This document shows positions 7,980 to 13,805 of a stretch of 13,805 nucleotides of DNA, one piece after another. The stretch lies in the NCBI GenBank assembly GCA_937925645.1, contig CALAMB010000484.1, positions 1-13,805 of the forward strand, given 5' to 3'. The position numbers and the translations under genes are program-made. The stretch is from an uncultured Acidobacteriota bacterium. Lineage in GTDB: Bacteria > Acidobacteriota > JAAYUB01. The notes below the pieces were generated by a model, which saw only the letters and a list, made by a program, of their open reading frames with translations, did not search any database and was not told where the DNA came from. The stretch's first letter is position 1, and every line of letters begins with the position of its first letter.

Positions 7980-8408
7980 ATGGCGTTCACTCACCCCAAC
8001 GGCCGGACCATGACTTCGTTGTCCGAGATCAACGTCACGCCCCTGGTGGACGTCATGCTGGTCCTGCTGGTGATATTCATGGTCACCGCGCCCATCATCC
8101 AGGCGGGCATCGAGGTCAACCTGCCCCGGACGCGGCACGTCAAAAACTTCAATCCCCACCAGCAGTACGTGATCTCCATCGACCAGCGGAGCAACCTGTA
8201 CTTCATGACCCGCCAGATCCACATCAACGAACTGGGACCGGCCCTGCGGCAGCGCGTCGGACAGGATCTCAACCAGCCCATCTACCTGCAGGCGGACGGT
8301 GACGTCCGCTTTGCCGTCGTCGTGAAGGTAATGGATACGCTTCGCGAGCATGCGTTCACCAATATCCAGATCGTCACGCGTCCAACGATTCAGCAGCGCA
8401 AACAATGA
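7980..8408 (+). CDS. tolR: TolR/ExbD-family proton channel subunit
   Basis: A 142-residue single-pass protein. After a short cytoplasmic N-terminus, SLSEINVTPLVDVMLVLLVIFMV forms the transmembrane helix (about 20-40) in two overlapping motifs. Asp24 in TPLVDVMLV matches the proton-carrying aspartate essential in TolR and ExbD. The periplasmic part (42-142) has the ExbD/TolR fold signatures VNLPRT, VISIDQRSNLYF and IYLQADGDVRFAVVVKVMDTL. Together with TolQ it converts the proton gradient into motion of the TolA-like transducer. GAGGAG at 7968-7973, overlapping the tolQ stop, gives a six-base spacing to the ATG. The last codons overlap the next gene in an ATGA arrangement (8405-8408), indicating translational coupling. 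Confidence 0.93.
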   Translation: MAFTHPNGRTMTSLSEINVTPLVDVMLVLLVIFMVTAPIIQAGIEVNLPRTRHVKNFNPHQQYVISIDQRSNLYFMTRQIHINELGPALRQRVGQDLNQPIYLQADGDVRFAVVVKVMDTLREHAFTNIQIVTRPTIQQRKQ

Positions 8409-9214
8409 CTGTCGACGACCGGCATTATCATTACCAGTCGTTGGTCTCCGAGGGAGACCGGCGCAAGTTTCTCATCTCCTCGATCGTGTCACATTTTCTG
8501 CTGGTTCTGATCGTGGTGATCTGGCAGTTCGCCGCGCCGGCCGGTCCCACGCTGACCCTGGGCGGCGGCGGTGGCGGCGGACGAGCTATCGGCGTCGGTC
8601 TGGTGGAAGGGCTTCCCGCCGGCCAGGAGTACTTCAAACCGCCCGTCCGATTGCCGGAACCCGCCGCCTTGCCTACGCCGAAGCCTGCGGAGAAGGTCGT
8701 GGAAACTGATCGCGCCGACGATTTCATCAACACCACCAAGCCCGACTTAAGCCGTGCTCCGGACAAACCCTCGTCCGCGGCTCCGGCAATCACTCCCCCT
8801 CCGCCCGGTCCCGTCGGCACCGGGGAACAAGCGCCGGGCGTGCGTGGCGGCACCGGCGCCGGCGGACAGGGGGCGGGTGCCGGCCACGGTGTCTCCATCG
8901 GTGGATCCGGCGAAGGCTTTTACGATTCCTGGTATGCCCGGCAGGTGGAACAGCGGGTGGGCAGCAACTGGCTGGAATCCCGCATGGGCATACACTTTTC
9001 AGGAAAACACCGGACCCTCATCCAGTTTTCCGTCAGTCCGGAAGGGCGCATCGAGGACATCAGAATCGTTGAATCCACCGGTCCGGAAGCCTTCGAACGT
9101 TCGGCGCTGCGGGCCGTCCGCGCATCGGACCCCTTGCCTCCCCTGCCCGTTCAATATAAAATGCAGAGGAATCGCGTTCGATTCGTGGCCATTTTCGAAT
9201 ATCCGACACCCTGA
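8405..9214 (+). CDS. TolA/TonB-like energy transducer, Gly/Pro-rich
   Basis: A 269-residue protein occupying the tolA position. A polar N-terminus is followed by one membrane helix (22-42, KFLISSIVSHFLLVLIVVIW). It keeps the S-x3-H pair (Ser26, His30) that TonB and TolA use to couple with ExbB-ExbD or TolQ-TolR. Next comes a seven-glycine run (53-59), a Pro/Lys-rich segment (79-97), a Pro stretch (130-136) and a second Gly-rich segment (147-170). These replace the long helical domain of proteobacterial TolA. The C-terminal domain (about 175-267: YARQVEQRVGSNWL, GRIEDIRIVESTGPEAFERSALRAV) is a TonB_C/TolA_C type fold. It should span the periplasm and reach TolB or Pal. Operon position argues for a TolA role, while the C-terminal domain resembles TonB more; I leave the symbol blank. 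Its ATG overlaps the tolR stop by four bases. Confidence 0.85.
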   Translation: MTVDDRHYHYQSLVSEGDRRKFLISSIVSHFLLVLIVVIWQFAAPAGPTLTLGGGGGGGRAIGVGLVEGLPAGQEYFKPPVRLPEPAALPTPKPAEKVVETDRADDFINTTKPDLSRAPDKPSSAAPAITPPPPGPVGTGEQAPGVRGGTGAGGQGAGAGHGVSIGGSGEGFYDSWYARQVEQRVGSNWLESRMGIHFSGKHRTLIQFSVSPEGRIEDIRIVESTGPEAFERSALRAVRASDPLPPLPVQYKMQRNRVRFVAIFEYPTP

Positions 9215-9218
9215 TCTC

Positions 9219-9222
9219 GAGG
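9219..9222 (+). promoter_or_regulatory. Ribosome binding site deciding the tolB start
   Basis: GAGG precedes GTG-ATG (9226-9231). The spacing is three bases to the GTG and six to the ATG, so the ATG at 9229 is the more probable start. The alternative adds one residue. Confidence 0.45.
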
Positions 9223-9228
9223 CATGTG

Positions 9229-10563
9229 ATGAAGCGTTTCCGCTTGCTTCCGCTGTTGGCGCTGGGCTGCATGATCTTTCCGCTGGCGCAAGCCGATGAT
9301 GCGTCCATCGTGATCAAGCCGCGTCCCGCCACGGCGACCGTTCTGGCGATCCCCGAATTTCAGCCCAAGAGCGGCAACCTGGATCCATCCGTCGACGAGT
9401 ACCTGAAAATCGTCAATGAAACCCTTTGGAACGACTTGGAGTACTCGGCTTTTTTCAAGCTGCTTTCGCGCTCGTTCTACCCGGCCCTGCGCATCAACGA
9501 ACCCGAGGAGCTGGTGTTCAAGGACTGGCAGGACCGGAATCTCGGCGTGGATTTCATCGTCATCGGCAACGCCCGAATCGAGAGCAACTACCTGGTGGTC
9601 CAGTGCCGCGTCTTCGATCTCAAGACGCGGGAACAGGTTCTGGGCAAACAGTTCCGGACCATCCCCCGCTACACCCGGGCCATCGCCCACCGGATCGCCG
9701 ACCATATCGTGAGTTTGCTGTCCGCCAACGCCTCGCATGGGATCGCGTCCACCCAGATCGTTTTCGAACGGAAAACCCGCACCGGCAAGGAAATCTATCT
9801 GGCGGACTACGACGGCGCCAACCTGCAGCCCATCACATCGAACGGCTCCATCAACGTCACGCCGGCCTGGAACCCGTCGAATGAATCGATCGCGTTCACC
9901 TCGTACTACGAGGGCACTCCGCGGCTATACCTGGTCTCGCTTTCCAGCGGCCAGCTCCAGGCGTTTCCCCAGAGCGGCGGCCTGCTCACCACGCCGGCCT
10001 TTTCACCCGACGGCAAACAGCTGGCCTTTTCCGCCCGCCTCAACGACGCGTCGGACACGGATATCTACGTTGCCGACCTGGACGGCGGCAATCTGCGCAA
10101 CATCACCCAGCACCCCGGCATCGACATCAGCCCTTGCTGGAGTCCCACGGGCCGCCAGTTGGCCTTCGTCTCCAACCGCGGCGGGGTGCCGCAGATCCAC
10201 ATTTGCGATACGTTCGGCGCCGACCTGACCCGCATTACCATGGAAAGCGGCTACGCCTCTTCGCCGGACTGGTCGCCGGACGGACGCTACCTGGTGTTTT
10301 CCTGGAAACCGTCGCGCATGACCCATTTCGACCTTTTTATCGCCGAGGTGGCAACCCAGCGGATCCTTCAACTCACCCAAGGCCACGGCGACAACGAGAA
10401 CCCGTCATGGGCTCCCGACGGACGCCATATCGTTTTCCAATCCAACCGATCGGGTTCGATGGAAATTTACACAATTTTTGCCGATGGCACCGAATTGAGG
10501 CAAATCACGAATCTGCAAGGGTGTTCCAACCCGGACTGGTCGTCGTATGCGTTGAAAAACTGA
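9229..10563 (+). CDS. tolB: Tol-Pal system periplasmic protein TolB
   Basis: A 444-residue exported protein of normal TolB length. The signal peptide MKRFRLLPLLALGCMIFPLAQA ends in A-Q-A, with probable cleavage after residue 22. The N-terminal alpha/beta domain (about 30-150) includes AIPEFQPKSG and GVDFIVIGNARIE. The rest is a beta-propeller of about six WD40-like (PD40) blades, visible as repeating units: NPSNESIAFTS, SPDGKQLAFSA, SPTGRQLAFVSNRGG, SPDGRYLVFSW and APDGRHIVFQSNRSG. In the known system TolB sits in the periplasm, binds Pal at the propeller, and is contacted by TolA through its N-terminus. The ATG at 9229 is preferred over the GTG at 9226 on ribosome binding site spacing. It follows the TolA-like gene by 14 bases. 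No ribosome slippage or truncation is seen. Confidence 0.96.
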   Translation: MKRFRLLPLLALGCMIFPLAQADDASIVIKPRPATATVLAIPEFQPKSGNLDPSVDEYLKIVNETLWNDLEYSAFFKLLSRSFYPALRINEPEELVFKDWQDRNLGVDFIVIGNARIESNYLVVQCRVFDLKTREQVLGKQFRTIPRYTRAIAHRIADHIVSLLSANASHGIASTQIVFERKTRTGKEIYLADYDGANLQPITSNGSINVTPAWNPSNESIAFTSYYEGTPRLYLVSLSSGQLQAFPQSGGLLTTPAFSPDGKQLAFSARLNDASDTDIYVADLDGGNLRNITQHPGIDISPCWSPTGRQLAFVSNRGGVPQIHICDTFGADLTRITMESGYASSPDWSPDGRYLVFSWKPSRMTHFDLFIAEVATQRILQLTQGHGDNENPSWAPDGRHIVFQSNRSGSMEIYTIFADGTELRQITNLQGCSNPDWSSYALKN

Positions 10564-10612
10564 ATTTTTCTTCGGACAGCAGCCAAGTGGATCGTTTATA
10601 TGATTGAGGTTT

Positions 10613-10618
10613 GGAGGG
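10613..10618 (+). promoter_or_regulatory. Ribosome binding site deciding the pal start
   Basis: GGAGGG precedes ATG at 10623 by four bases. An in-frame TTG at 10611 would overlap this site and add MEGT before the signal peptide, so the ATG is the better start and gives a standard lipoprotein signal peptide. The 59-base gap after tolB is AT-rich and holds a TATGAT hexamer (10599-10604) but no matching -35, so no internal promoter is claimed. Confidence 0.6.
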
Positions 10619-10622
10619 AACC

Positions 10623-11387
10623 ATGAAAGTGAACAACCGGCTTCTCATCGTCGGCGTGGCGGTTACCCTGCTCTGTCTAGCCGCCGGGTGCAAGAAACGC
10701 ACGCCGGTGGCCGCTCCGCCGGCAGCTCAGCAACAGCTGGCGGCGCCGACGATCACGCTGACCGCCCAGCCGCCGATCATCGCCGAAGGCGCATCCGCCA
10801 CCCTGAGCTGGACGACCACCAACGCAACCGGAGTGACGATCGAAACCGTGGGCCAGTTTCCGCCCCAGGGGTCGACAGTGGTCTCCCCCAAAGCCTCCGT
10901 GACCTACGTGGCGGTGGCGACGGGAGCCGGCGGCACTGTGAGCACCCAGGCGCGGGTGACGGTTACTCCCGCACCGGTCACCACCACCACCGAATCTCCG
11001 CGAGTGGATGAGACCGATCAGGGATTCACCGTTGAGCAGATATTCAAGAACGAAATCCAGGATGTTTTCTTCGATTTCGACCGCGCTGAAATCACCGCCG
11101 AGTACAAGGACATCCTGCGCCGGAACGCGGACGTGCTGATCCGCCGCCTGCCCCAGGTCGGCATCATGATCGAAGGACACTGCGACGAGCGCGGCACCGA
11201 GGAGTACAACATCGGGCTCGGCGACCGGCGCGCCAACGCAACCCGCGATTACCTGGTATCGCTCGGGATGAGCGCCACCCGGATCAAGACCATCTCCTAT
11301 GGCGAAGAACGTCCGTTCGATCCCGCGCACAATGAGGAAGCATGGGCCAAGAACCGCCGGGCGCACTTCGTATTGATCAAACCGTGA
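10623..11387 (+). CDS. pal: Peptidoglycan-associated lipoprotein Pal with an Ig-like insert
   Basis: A 254-residue outer-membrane lipoprotein. The signal peptide ends in the lipobox LAAGC with lipidated Cys23; the following lysines fit outer-membrane sorting. Domains in order: a short Ala/Pro linker; an Ig-like beta domain at about 42-115 (TITLTAQPPIIAEGASATLSW, then VSPKASVTYVAVATGAGG); a Thr/Pro linker to about 130; and an OmpA-like peptidoglycan-binding domain at 147-254. The OmpA core VFFDFDRAEI, GHCDERGTEEYNIGLGDRRA and NRRAHFVLIKP is typical of Pal. Asp188 and Arg203 correspond to the residues that bind diaminopimelate in this fold. Proteobacterial Pal, at about 170 residues, lacks the Ig-like module. 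Pal tethers the outer membrane to the cell wall and interacts with TolB and TolA. A GGAGGG site supports the ATG chosen. Confidence 0.93.
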   Translation: MKVNNRLLIVGVAVTLLCLAAGCKKRTPVAAPPAAQQQLAAPTITLTAQPPIIAEGASATLSWTTTNATGVTIETVGQFPPQGSTVVSPKASVTYVAVATGAGGTVSTQARVTVTPAPVTTTTESPRVDETDQGFTVEQIFKNEIQDVFFDFDRAEITAEYKDILRRNADVLIRRLPQVGIMIEGHCDERGTEEYNIGLGDRRANATRDYLVSLGMSATRIKTISYGEERPFDPAHNEEAWAKNRRAHFVLIKP

Positions 11388-11397
11388 GGAGGCCGAA

Positions 11398-12237
11398 ATG
11401 AAGCGATGCCTGTTGGCGGGGGGGCTGCTGCTCCTGATGGCCGGCTTGGCCGCAGCCGGGACGAAAGAGGAGTACATTCGCCTGCAAAACGACATCATGA
11501 CCGTCCAGAACCAGATCCGCATGCTCCAAAAGAGCGTCGATGAGAGCGGCGCCGTTTCCAAAACCCTGATGGAGCAGCTCATCAACCAGATGAGCGCGAT
11601 CACCCGGATTGTCGACCAGCTCAACAGCCGCCATGAAGAACAGTCCCGCGCCGGCGACGAAAACATCGAGGACCTGATCAACAGCATTCGGACCCTGGCC
11701 TCGAAGATCGACGACCAGAGTGTCAAGATCATGAATCTGACCCGCAGCCTGGAGGCGACTCAATCGTCTCTCGAGGAAATGAAATCCCGCCGGCCCAAAG
11801 CGGAAACCGCGCCCGACGGCAAGCCGCTCCCGCTGCCCGCCGACCAGCTGTATTCGCTGGCGTACAATGACTACATCCAGGGCAATTTCGAACTGGCGGT
11901 ACAGGGCTTTCTGGATTTTCTGGCGAATTACAAGGAGTCCGAACTTGCCGACAACGCCCAGTACTACATCGGCGATTGTTATTTCAACCAGGGACATCAC
12001 GCGGACGCCGTGGAGGCGTTCAACCAGGTGATCAGCCTGTTTCCCAAGGGGGATAAAGCCCCCGCGGCGGTGTTGAAAAGCGGGCTGGCCCATCTGTCGT
12101 TGAACAACAATCCGGCCGCCGTGGATGCGTTCAAAAGCGTGATCCTGAAATATCCTGATTCCCCGGAGGCCAACATCGCGATTCAGCAACTGCAGATTCT
12201 CGGCGTGGATCCTCCTGCTCGACCAAAAAAACGCTGA
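11398..12237 (+). CDS. cpoB: Cell division coordinator CpoB/YbgF
   Basis: A 279-residue periplasmic protein, close in length to E. coli CpoB (YbgF). The signal peptide [20 protein letters not shown] ends at about residue 20. Residues 22-135 are rich in Gln, Glu, Leu and Ile in heptad-like spacing ([19 protein letters not shown]), matching the N-terminal coiled coil through which CpoB trimerises. A Lys/Pro-rich hinge (about 130-150) leads to three tetratricopeptide repeats (about 150-272: [62 protein letters not shown]). In E. coli CpoB links the Tol machine to peptidoglycan synthesis by PBP1B at the septum. GAGGAGG at 11386-11392, overlapping the pal stop, gives a five-base spacing to the ATG. 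It ends 14 bases before ssb. Confidence 0.94.
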   Translation: MKRCLLAGGLLLLMAGLAAAGTKEEYIRLQNDIMTVQNQIRMLQKSVDESGAVSKTLMEQLINQMSAITRIVDQLNSRHEEQSRAGDENIEDLINSIRTLASKIDDQSVKIMNLTRSLEATQSSLEEMKSRRPKAETAPDGKPLPLPADQLYSLAYNDYIQGNFELAVQGFLDFLANYKESELADNAQYYIGDCYFNQGHHADAVEAFNQVISLFPKGDKAPAAVLKSGLAHLSLNNNPAAVDAFKSVILKYPDSPEANIAIQQLQILGVDPPARPKKR

Positions 12238-12251
12238 CAGGAGGCACTACC

Positions 12252-12695
12252 ATGAAAGGACTGAACAAGGTCATGCTGATCGGCCGCTTGGGACGCGATC
12301 CCGAGTTGCGGTACACCCAGAACGGACAGACCGTGGCCAAGTTTTCCGTCGCCACCGATGAGGTCTGGATGGACAAGAGCGGCACCAAGCAATCCCGGGT
12401 GGAGTGGCACAACATCGTCGCCTGGGGCAAGCTGGCGGAAATCTGCAACCAATATCTCAAGAAGGGCCGCCTCGTATACGTCGAGGGCCGCATCCAAACC
12501 CGTCAGTGGGAAGACCAGAGCGGCGGGAAACGCACCACGACGGAGATCGTCATTTCCGACATGAACATTCTCGAAAGCCGGACCGCCGCCGCCGCGGCGG
12601 AACCCGCGGCGCCGGAGTACGGCGATGCCACCGCCTCCCGCGAGGAACCGCCGGTCGTGGACGAACCCATCACCGATGACGATGTTCCATTCTAA
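12252..12695 (+). CDS. ssb: Single-stranded DNA-binding protein SSB
   Basis: A 147-residue protein with the two-part layout of bacterial SSB. The OB-fold domain (1 to about 108) starts [22 protein letters not shown] and contains [35 protein letters not shown] and [14 protein letters not shown], all conserved DNA-binding or tetramer-interface segments. A flexible Ala/Glu/Pro tail (109-141) leads to the acidic tip DDDVPF (142-147), the docking site for repair and replication proteins. It coats single-stranded DNA during replication and repair. AGGAGG at 12239-12244 lies seven bases from the ATG, so translation should be strong. The gene is the last of the tol-pal transcript and is followed directly by an intrinsic terminator. 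SSB is more often linked to rpsF-rpsR or uvrA, so this location is uncommon as far as I know. Confidence 0.97.
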   Translation: MKGLNKVMLIGRLGRDPELRYTQNGQTVAKFSVATDEVWMDKSGTKQSRVEWHNIVAWGKLAEICNQYLKKGRLVYVEGRIQTRQWEDQSGGKRTTTEIVISDMNILESRTAAAAAEPAAPEYGDATASREEPPVVDEPITDDDVPF

Positions 12696-12700
12696 ACGAT

Positions 12701-12727
12701 CCGGGGGCGTGGGCCCCCGGTTTTTTT
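12701..12727 (+). terminator. Intrinsic terminator after ssb
   Basis: An eight-base-pair GC stem, CCGGGGGC (12701-12708) with GCCCCCGG (12713-12720), has a four-base loop and is followed at once by seven T residues (12721-12727). It starts five bases after the ssb stop. This is the clearest terminator in the window and marks the end of the tolQ-to-ssb operon. Confidence 0.93.
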
Positions 12728-12738
12728 GTCCGCCCCAT

Positions 12739-12754
12739 CCAGTCGGACGACTGG
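12739..12754. repeat. Perfect 16-base inverted repeat upstream of the symporter gene
   Basis: CCAGTCG and CGACTGG are perfect inverted arms of seven bases around a two-base centre (GA). It lies 12 bases after the T-run of the terminator and 111 bases before the symporter start. It could be an operator for the symporter gene or simply part of the 3' region of the previous transcript. The rest of the 138-base gap (12728-12865) shows no gene and no convincing promoter. Confidence 0.35.
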
Positions 12755-12865
12755 TTTCCTTTCGTCAATTCATTTTCAAAATCGGGCAAGAATTCGGCGC
12801 GCCTCGTTGCGGGCCGCCGCTTGGTTGTAAGCGCCGGCCACCCATTCTGACCGTCTGGAGGAGCC

Positions 12866-13759
12866 ATGTCCGTTTACCTGTATGTGATCCTGGGCTACCT
12901 GATCGTGCTGTTGGTGTTCAACTACTACCGTTCGAAGAAAATCAAAAGCCAGGAAGATTTCATGGTTGCCGGGCGGTCCCTGAGTCTCAAGGTGATGGTG
13001 TTCACCCTGATTTGCACCTGGATCGGCTCCGGTACGTTCATCGCCGGCGCCGAGTATGCCGCCAAGGCCGGCTGGAGCAGCCTGTGGCTGCCCGCCGGGG
13101 CCTGGGTGGGTATCGCGGTGATCTACTTTCTGGCCGGCAAGATCCGCACCTTCGGGCAATACACCATCGGGGACATCTTGGAAGTGCGTTACGGTAAATT
13201 CGCCCGGTTGTTCGGCGCCGTCGCCCTGATCATCGCATTCGTCACCATCGTCAGCTATCAGTTCCGCGCCGGCGGCTATATCCTGAACGTGTTGAGCGGT
13301 GGCGGCATCAGCGTGGAAACGGGCCAGACCCTGACGGCCGCATTCGTCATCGTGTTTACCGCCCTGGGCGGCATGATGGCCGTGGCCCACACCGATCTGC
13401 CCAACGGCATCATCATCGTGCTGGCCTGCCTCGTGGCGGTACCACTGGTGATTCTCTTCGCCGGCGGGTGGAACGCCGCGCCGGCGGCTCTGCCGGCCAC
13501 ACATTTCCAGGCATTCAGCGCCGATTTCGGCGAACATCCCTGGTTGAAGGGCGGCGCCTACTTTCTCGCCACCATGATGCTGTTGATGGGCGTTCAGAGC
13601 ATGTACCAGAAATTCTACAGTGCCCGGACCCCCAAGGAGGCAAAAACGGCCGTGGGCCTCTGGATCGTCGGCACAATTGTCGTCGAGACGGTGGTGGTGG
13701 TGATCGCCATCTACGGCGCTTCCGCCAATTGGGTTCAACTGAAAGAATTTGACATTTCC
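12866..13759 (+). CDS. Sodium:solute symporter (SSS family), 5' part cut by adapter
   Basis: An open frame starting at ATG 12866 with GGAGGAG just upstream; 298 native residues are visible with no stop. The start VYLYVILGYLIVLLVFNYY is transmembrane helix 1, and the next segment SQEDFMVAGRSLSLKVMVF carries the family's D-F-hydrophobic-x-x-GRSL motif. Further hydrophobic helices follow, with TWIGSGTFIAGAEYAAKAGW, YTIGDILEVRYGKFAR, a QFRAGGYIL stretch and GGMMAVAHTDLPNGIIIV. These match the sodium/solute symporter (proline/pantothenate/glucose) family, which normally has about 480-530 residues and 11-13 helices, so roughly 40% is missing. The substrate cannot be told. From base 13760 the frame continues into adapter sequence (RSEEHTSELQS), which is not part of the protein. 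It is transcribed separately from ssb, since a strong terminator intervenes. Confidence 0.92.
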
Positions 13760-13805
13760 AGATCGGAAGAGCACACGTCTGAACTCCAGTCACGTCAGTC
13801 AATCT
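13760..13805 (+). other. Untrimmed Illumina TruSeq index adapter at the contig end
   Basis: From 13760 the sequence reads AGATCGGAAGAGCACACGTC and continues without mismatch through the rest of the standard TruSeq index adapter to 13793, ending CTCCAGTCAC. The next eight bases, GTCAGTCA (13794-13801), are at the index position, and ATCT (13802-13805) matches the start of the constant tail that follows the index. The complementary strand translates to TDVTGVQTCALPI, a peptide often seen in proteins predicted from adapter-contaminated assemblies. This block is synthetic and should be removed. Confidence 0.98.

Noticed and set aside
9229..9294. Possible lipobox ending at Cys14 in the TolB signal peptide
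   Set aside because: The residues before the cysteine are A-L-G, a poor lipobox, and the hydrophobic core before it is too short. The A-Q-A site further on fits normal signal peptidase cleavage.
10599..10604. TATGAT hexamer in the tolB-pal gap as an internal pal promoter
   Set aside because: No -35-like sequence lies at 16-18 bases upstream; a good -10 alone in a short AT-rich gap is weak evidence.
12790..12803. EcoRI and AscI recognition sequences directly adjacent (GAATTC then GGCGCGCC), as in a cloning polylinker
   Set aside because: No further linker or vector sequence surrounds it, the flanks look genomic, and GGCGCGCC is not rare in a GC-rich genome. The only certain synthetic block is the adapter at the very end.
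12776..12865. A structured RNA or tRNA in the gap before the symporter gene
   Set aside because: No T-loop, anticodon arm or acceptor stem could be paired; only small hairpins are present.
1..13805. A novel defence, mobile or biosynthetic system
   Set aside because: All genes belong to known housekeeping or transport families, with no repeats, recombinases, toxin-antitoxin pairs or unassigned genes. Calling a new system would go beyond what the sequence shows.

Overview
The window is an ordinary chromosomal stretch from a GC-rich, Gram-negative bacterium, with core genes packed in operons. The diderm lifestyle is shown by a complete Tol-Pal envelope system (TolQ, TolR, a TolA/TonB-like protein, TolB, the lipoprotein Pal and CpoB). 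A Pal carrying an Ig-like module before the OmpA domain, next to a short Gly/Pro-rich TolA substitute, makes me favour Acidobacteriota or a neighbouring phylum over Proteobacteria. That placement is an inference, not a proof. No phage, transposon, CRISPR array, rRNA or tRNA was seen, and no gap between genes exceeds about 150 bases.

Layout. (1) Positions 1-743, plus strand: the 3' end of a CstA-family carbon-starvation transporter, cut by the window edge. (2) Positions 749-7128, minus strand, read right to left: recN (DNA repair), miaB (tRNA methylthiolation), a DUF151 bifunctional-nuclease-like gene, then a PrxQ/BCP peroxiredoxin and a YyaL/SSP411 thioredoxin-domain protein. The last two may have their own promoter in the 151-base gap before the peroxiredoxin gene. 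(3) Positions 7129-7249: a short AT-rich divergent promoter region. An extended -10 promoter for recN and a -35/extended -10 promoter for tolQ overlap back to back. (4) Positions 7250-12695, plus strand: tolQ-tolR-tolA/tonB-tolB-pal-cpoB-ssb, with short spacings or overlap, closed by a strong intrinsic terminator at 12701-12727. (5) Position 12866 onward: the 5' part of a sodium:solute symporter (SSS family) gene.

The last 46 bases (13760-13805) are not genomic. They match the Illumina TruSeq index-adapter sequence followed by an index-like octamer and ATCT. The symporter is therefore cut by an untrimmed adapter at the end of an assembled contig. Its real coding sequence ends about 13759, and antisense reading frames starting inside the adapter are false.

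How the genes work together: TolQ/TolR use the proton motive force across the inner membrane and act through a TolA-like transducer on TolB and Pal, with CpoB linking to peptidoglycan synthesis, to keep the outer membrane tethered during division. ssb rides at the end of this operon. The minus-strand cluster is a maintenance set (recombination repair, tRNA modification, peroxide defence). I did not find a convincing undescribed biological system. The points most worth checking are the adapter, the unusual Pal and TolA architectures, the ssb linkage, the single-cysteine peroxiredoxin and the overlapping divergent promoters.
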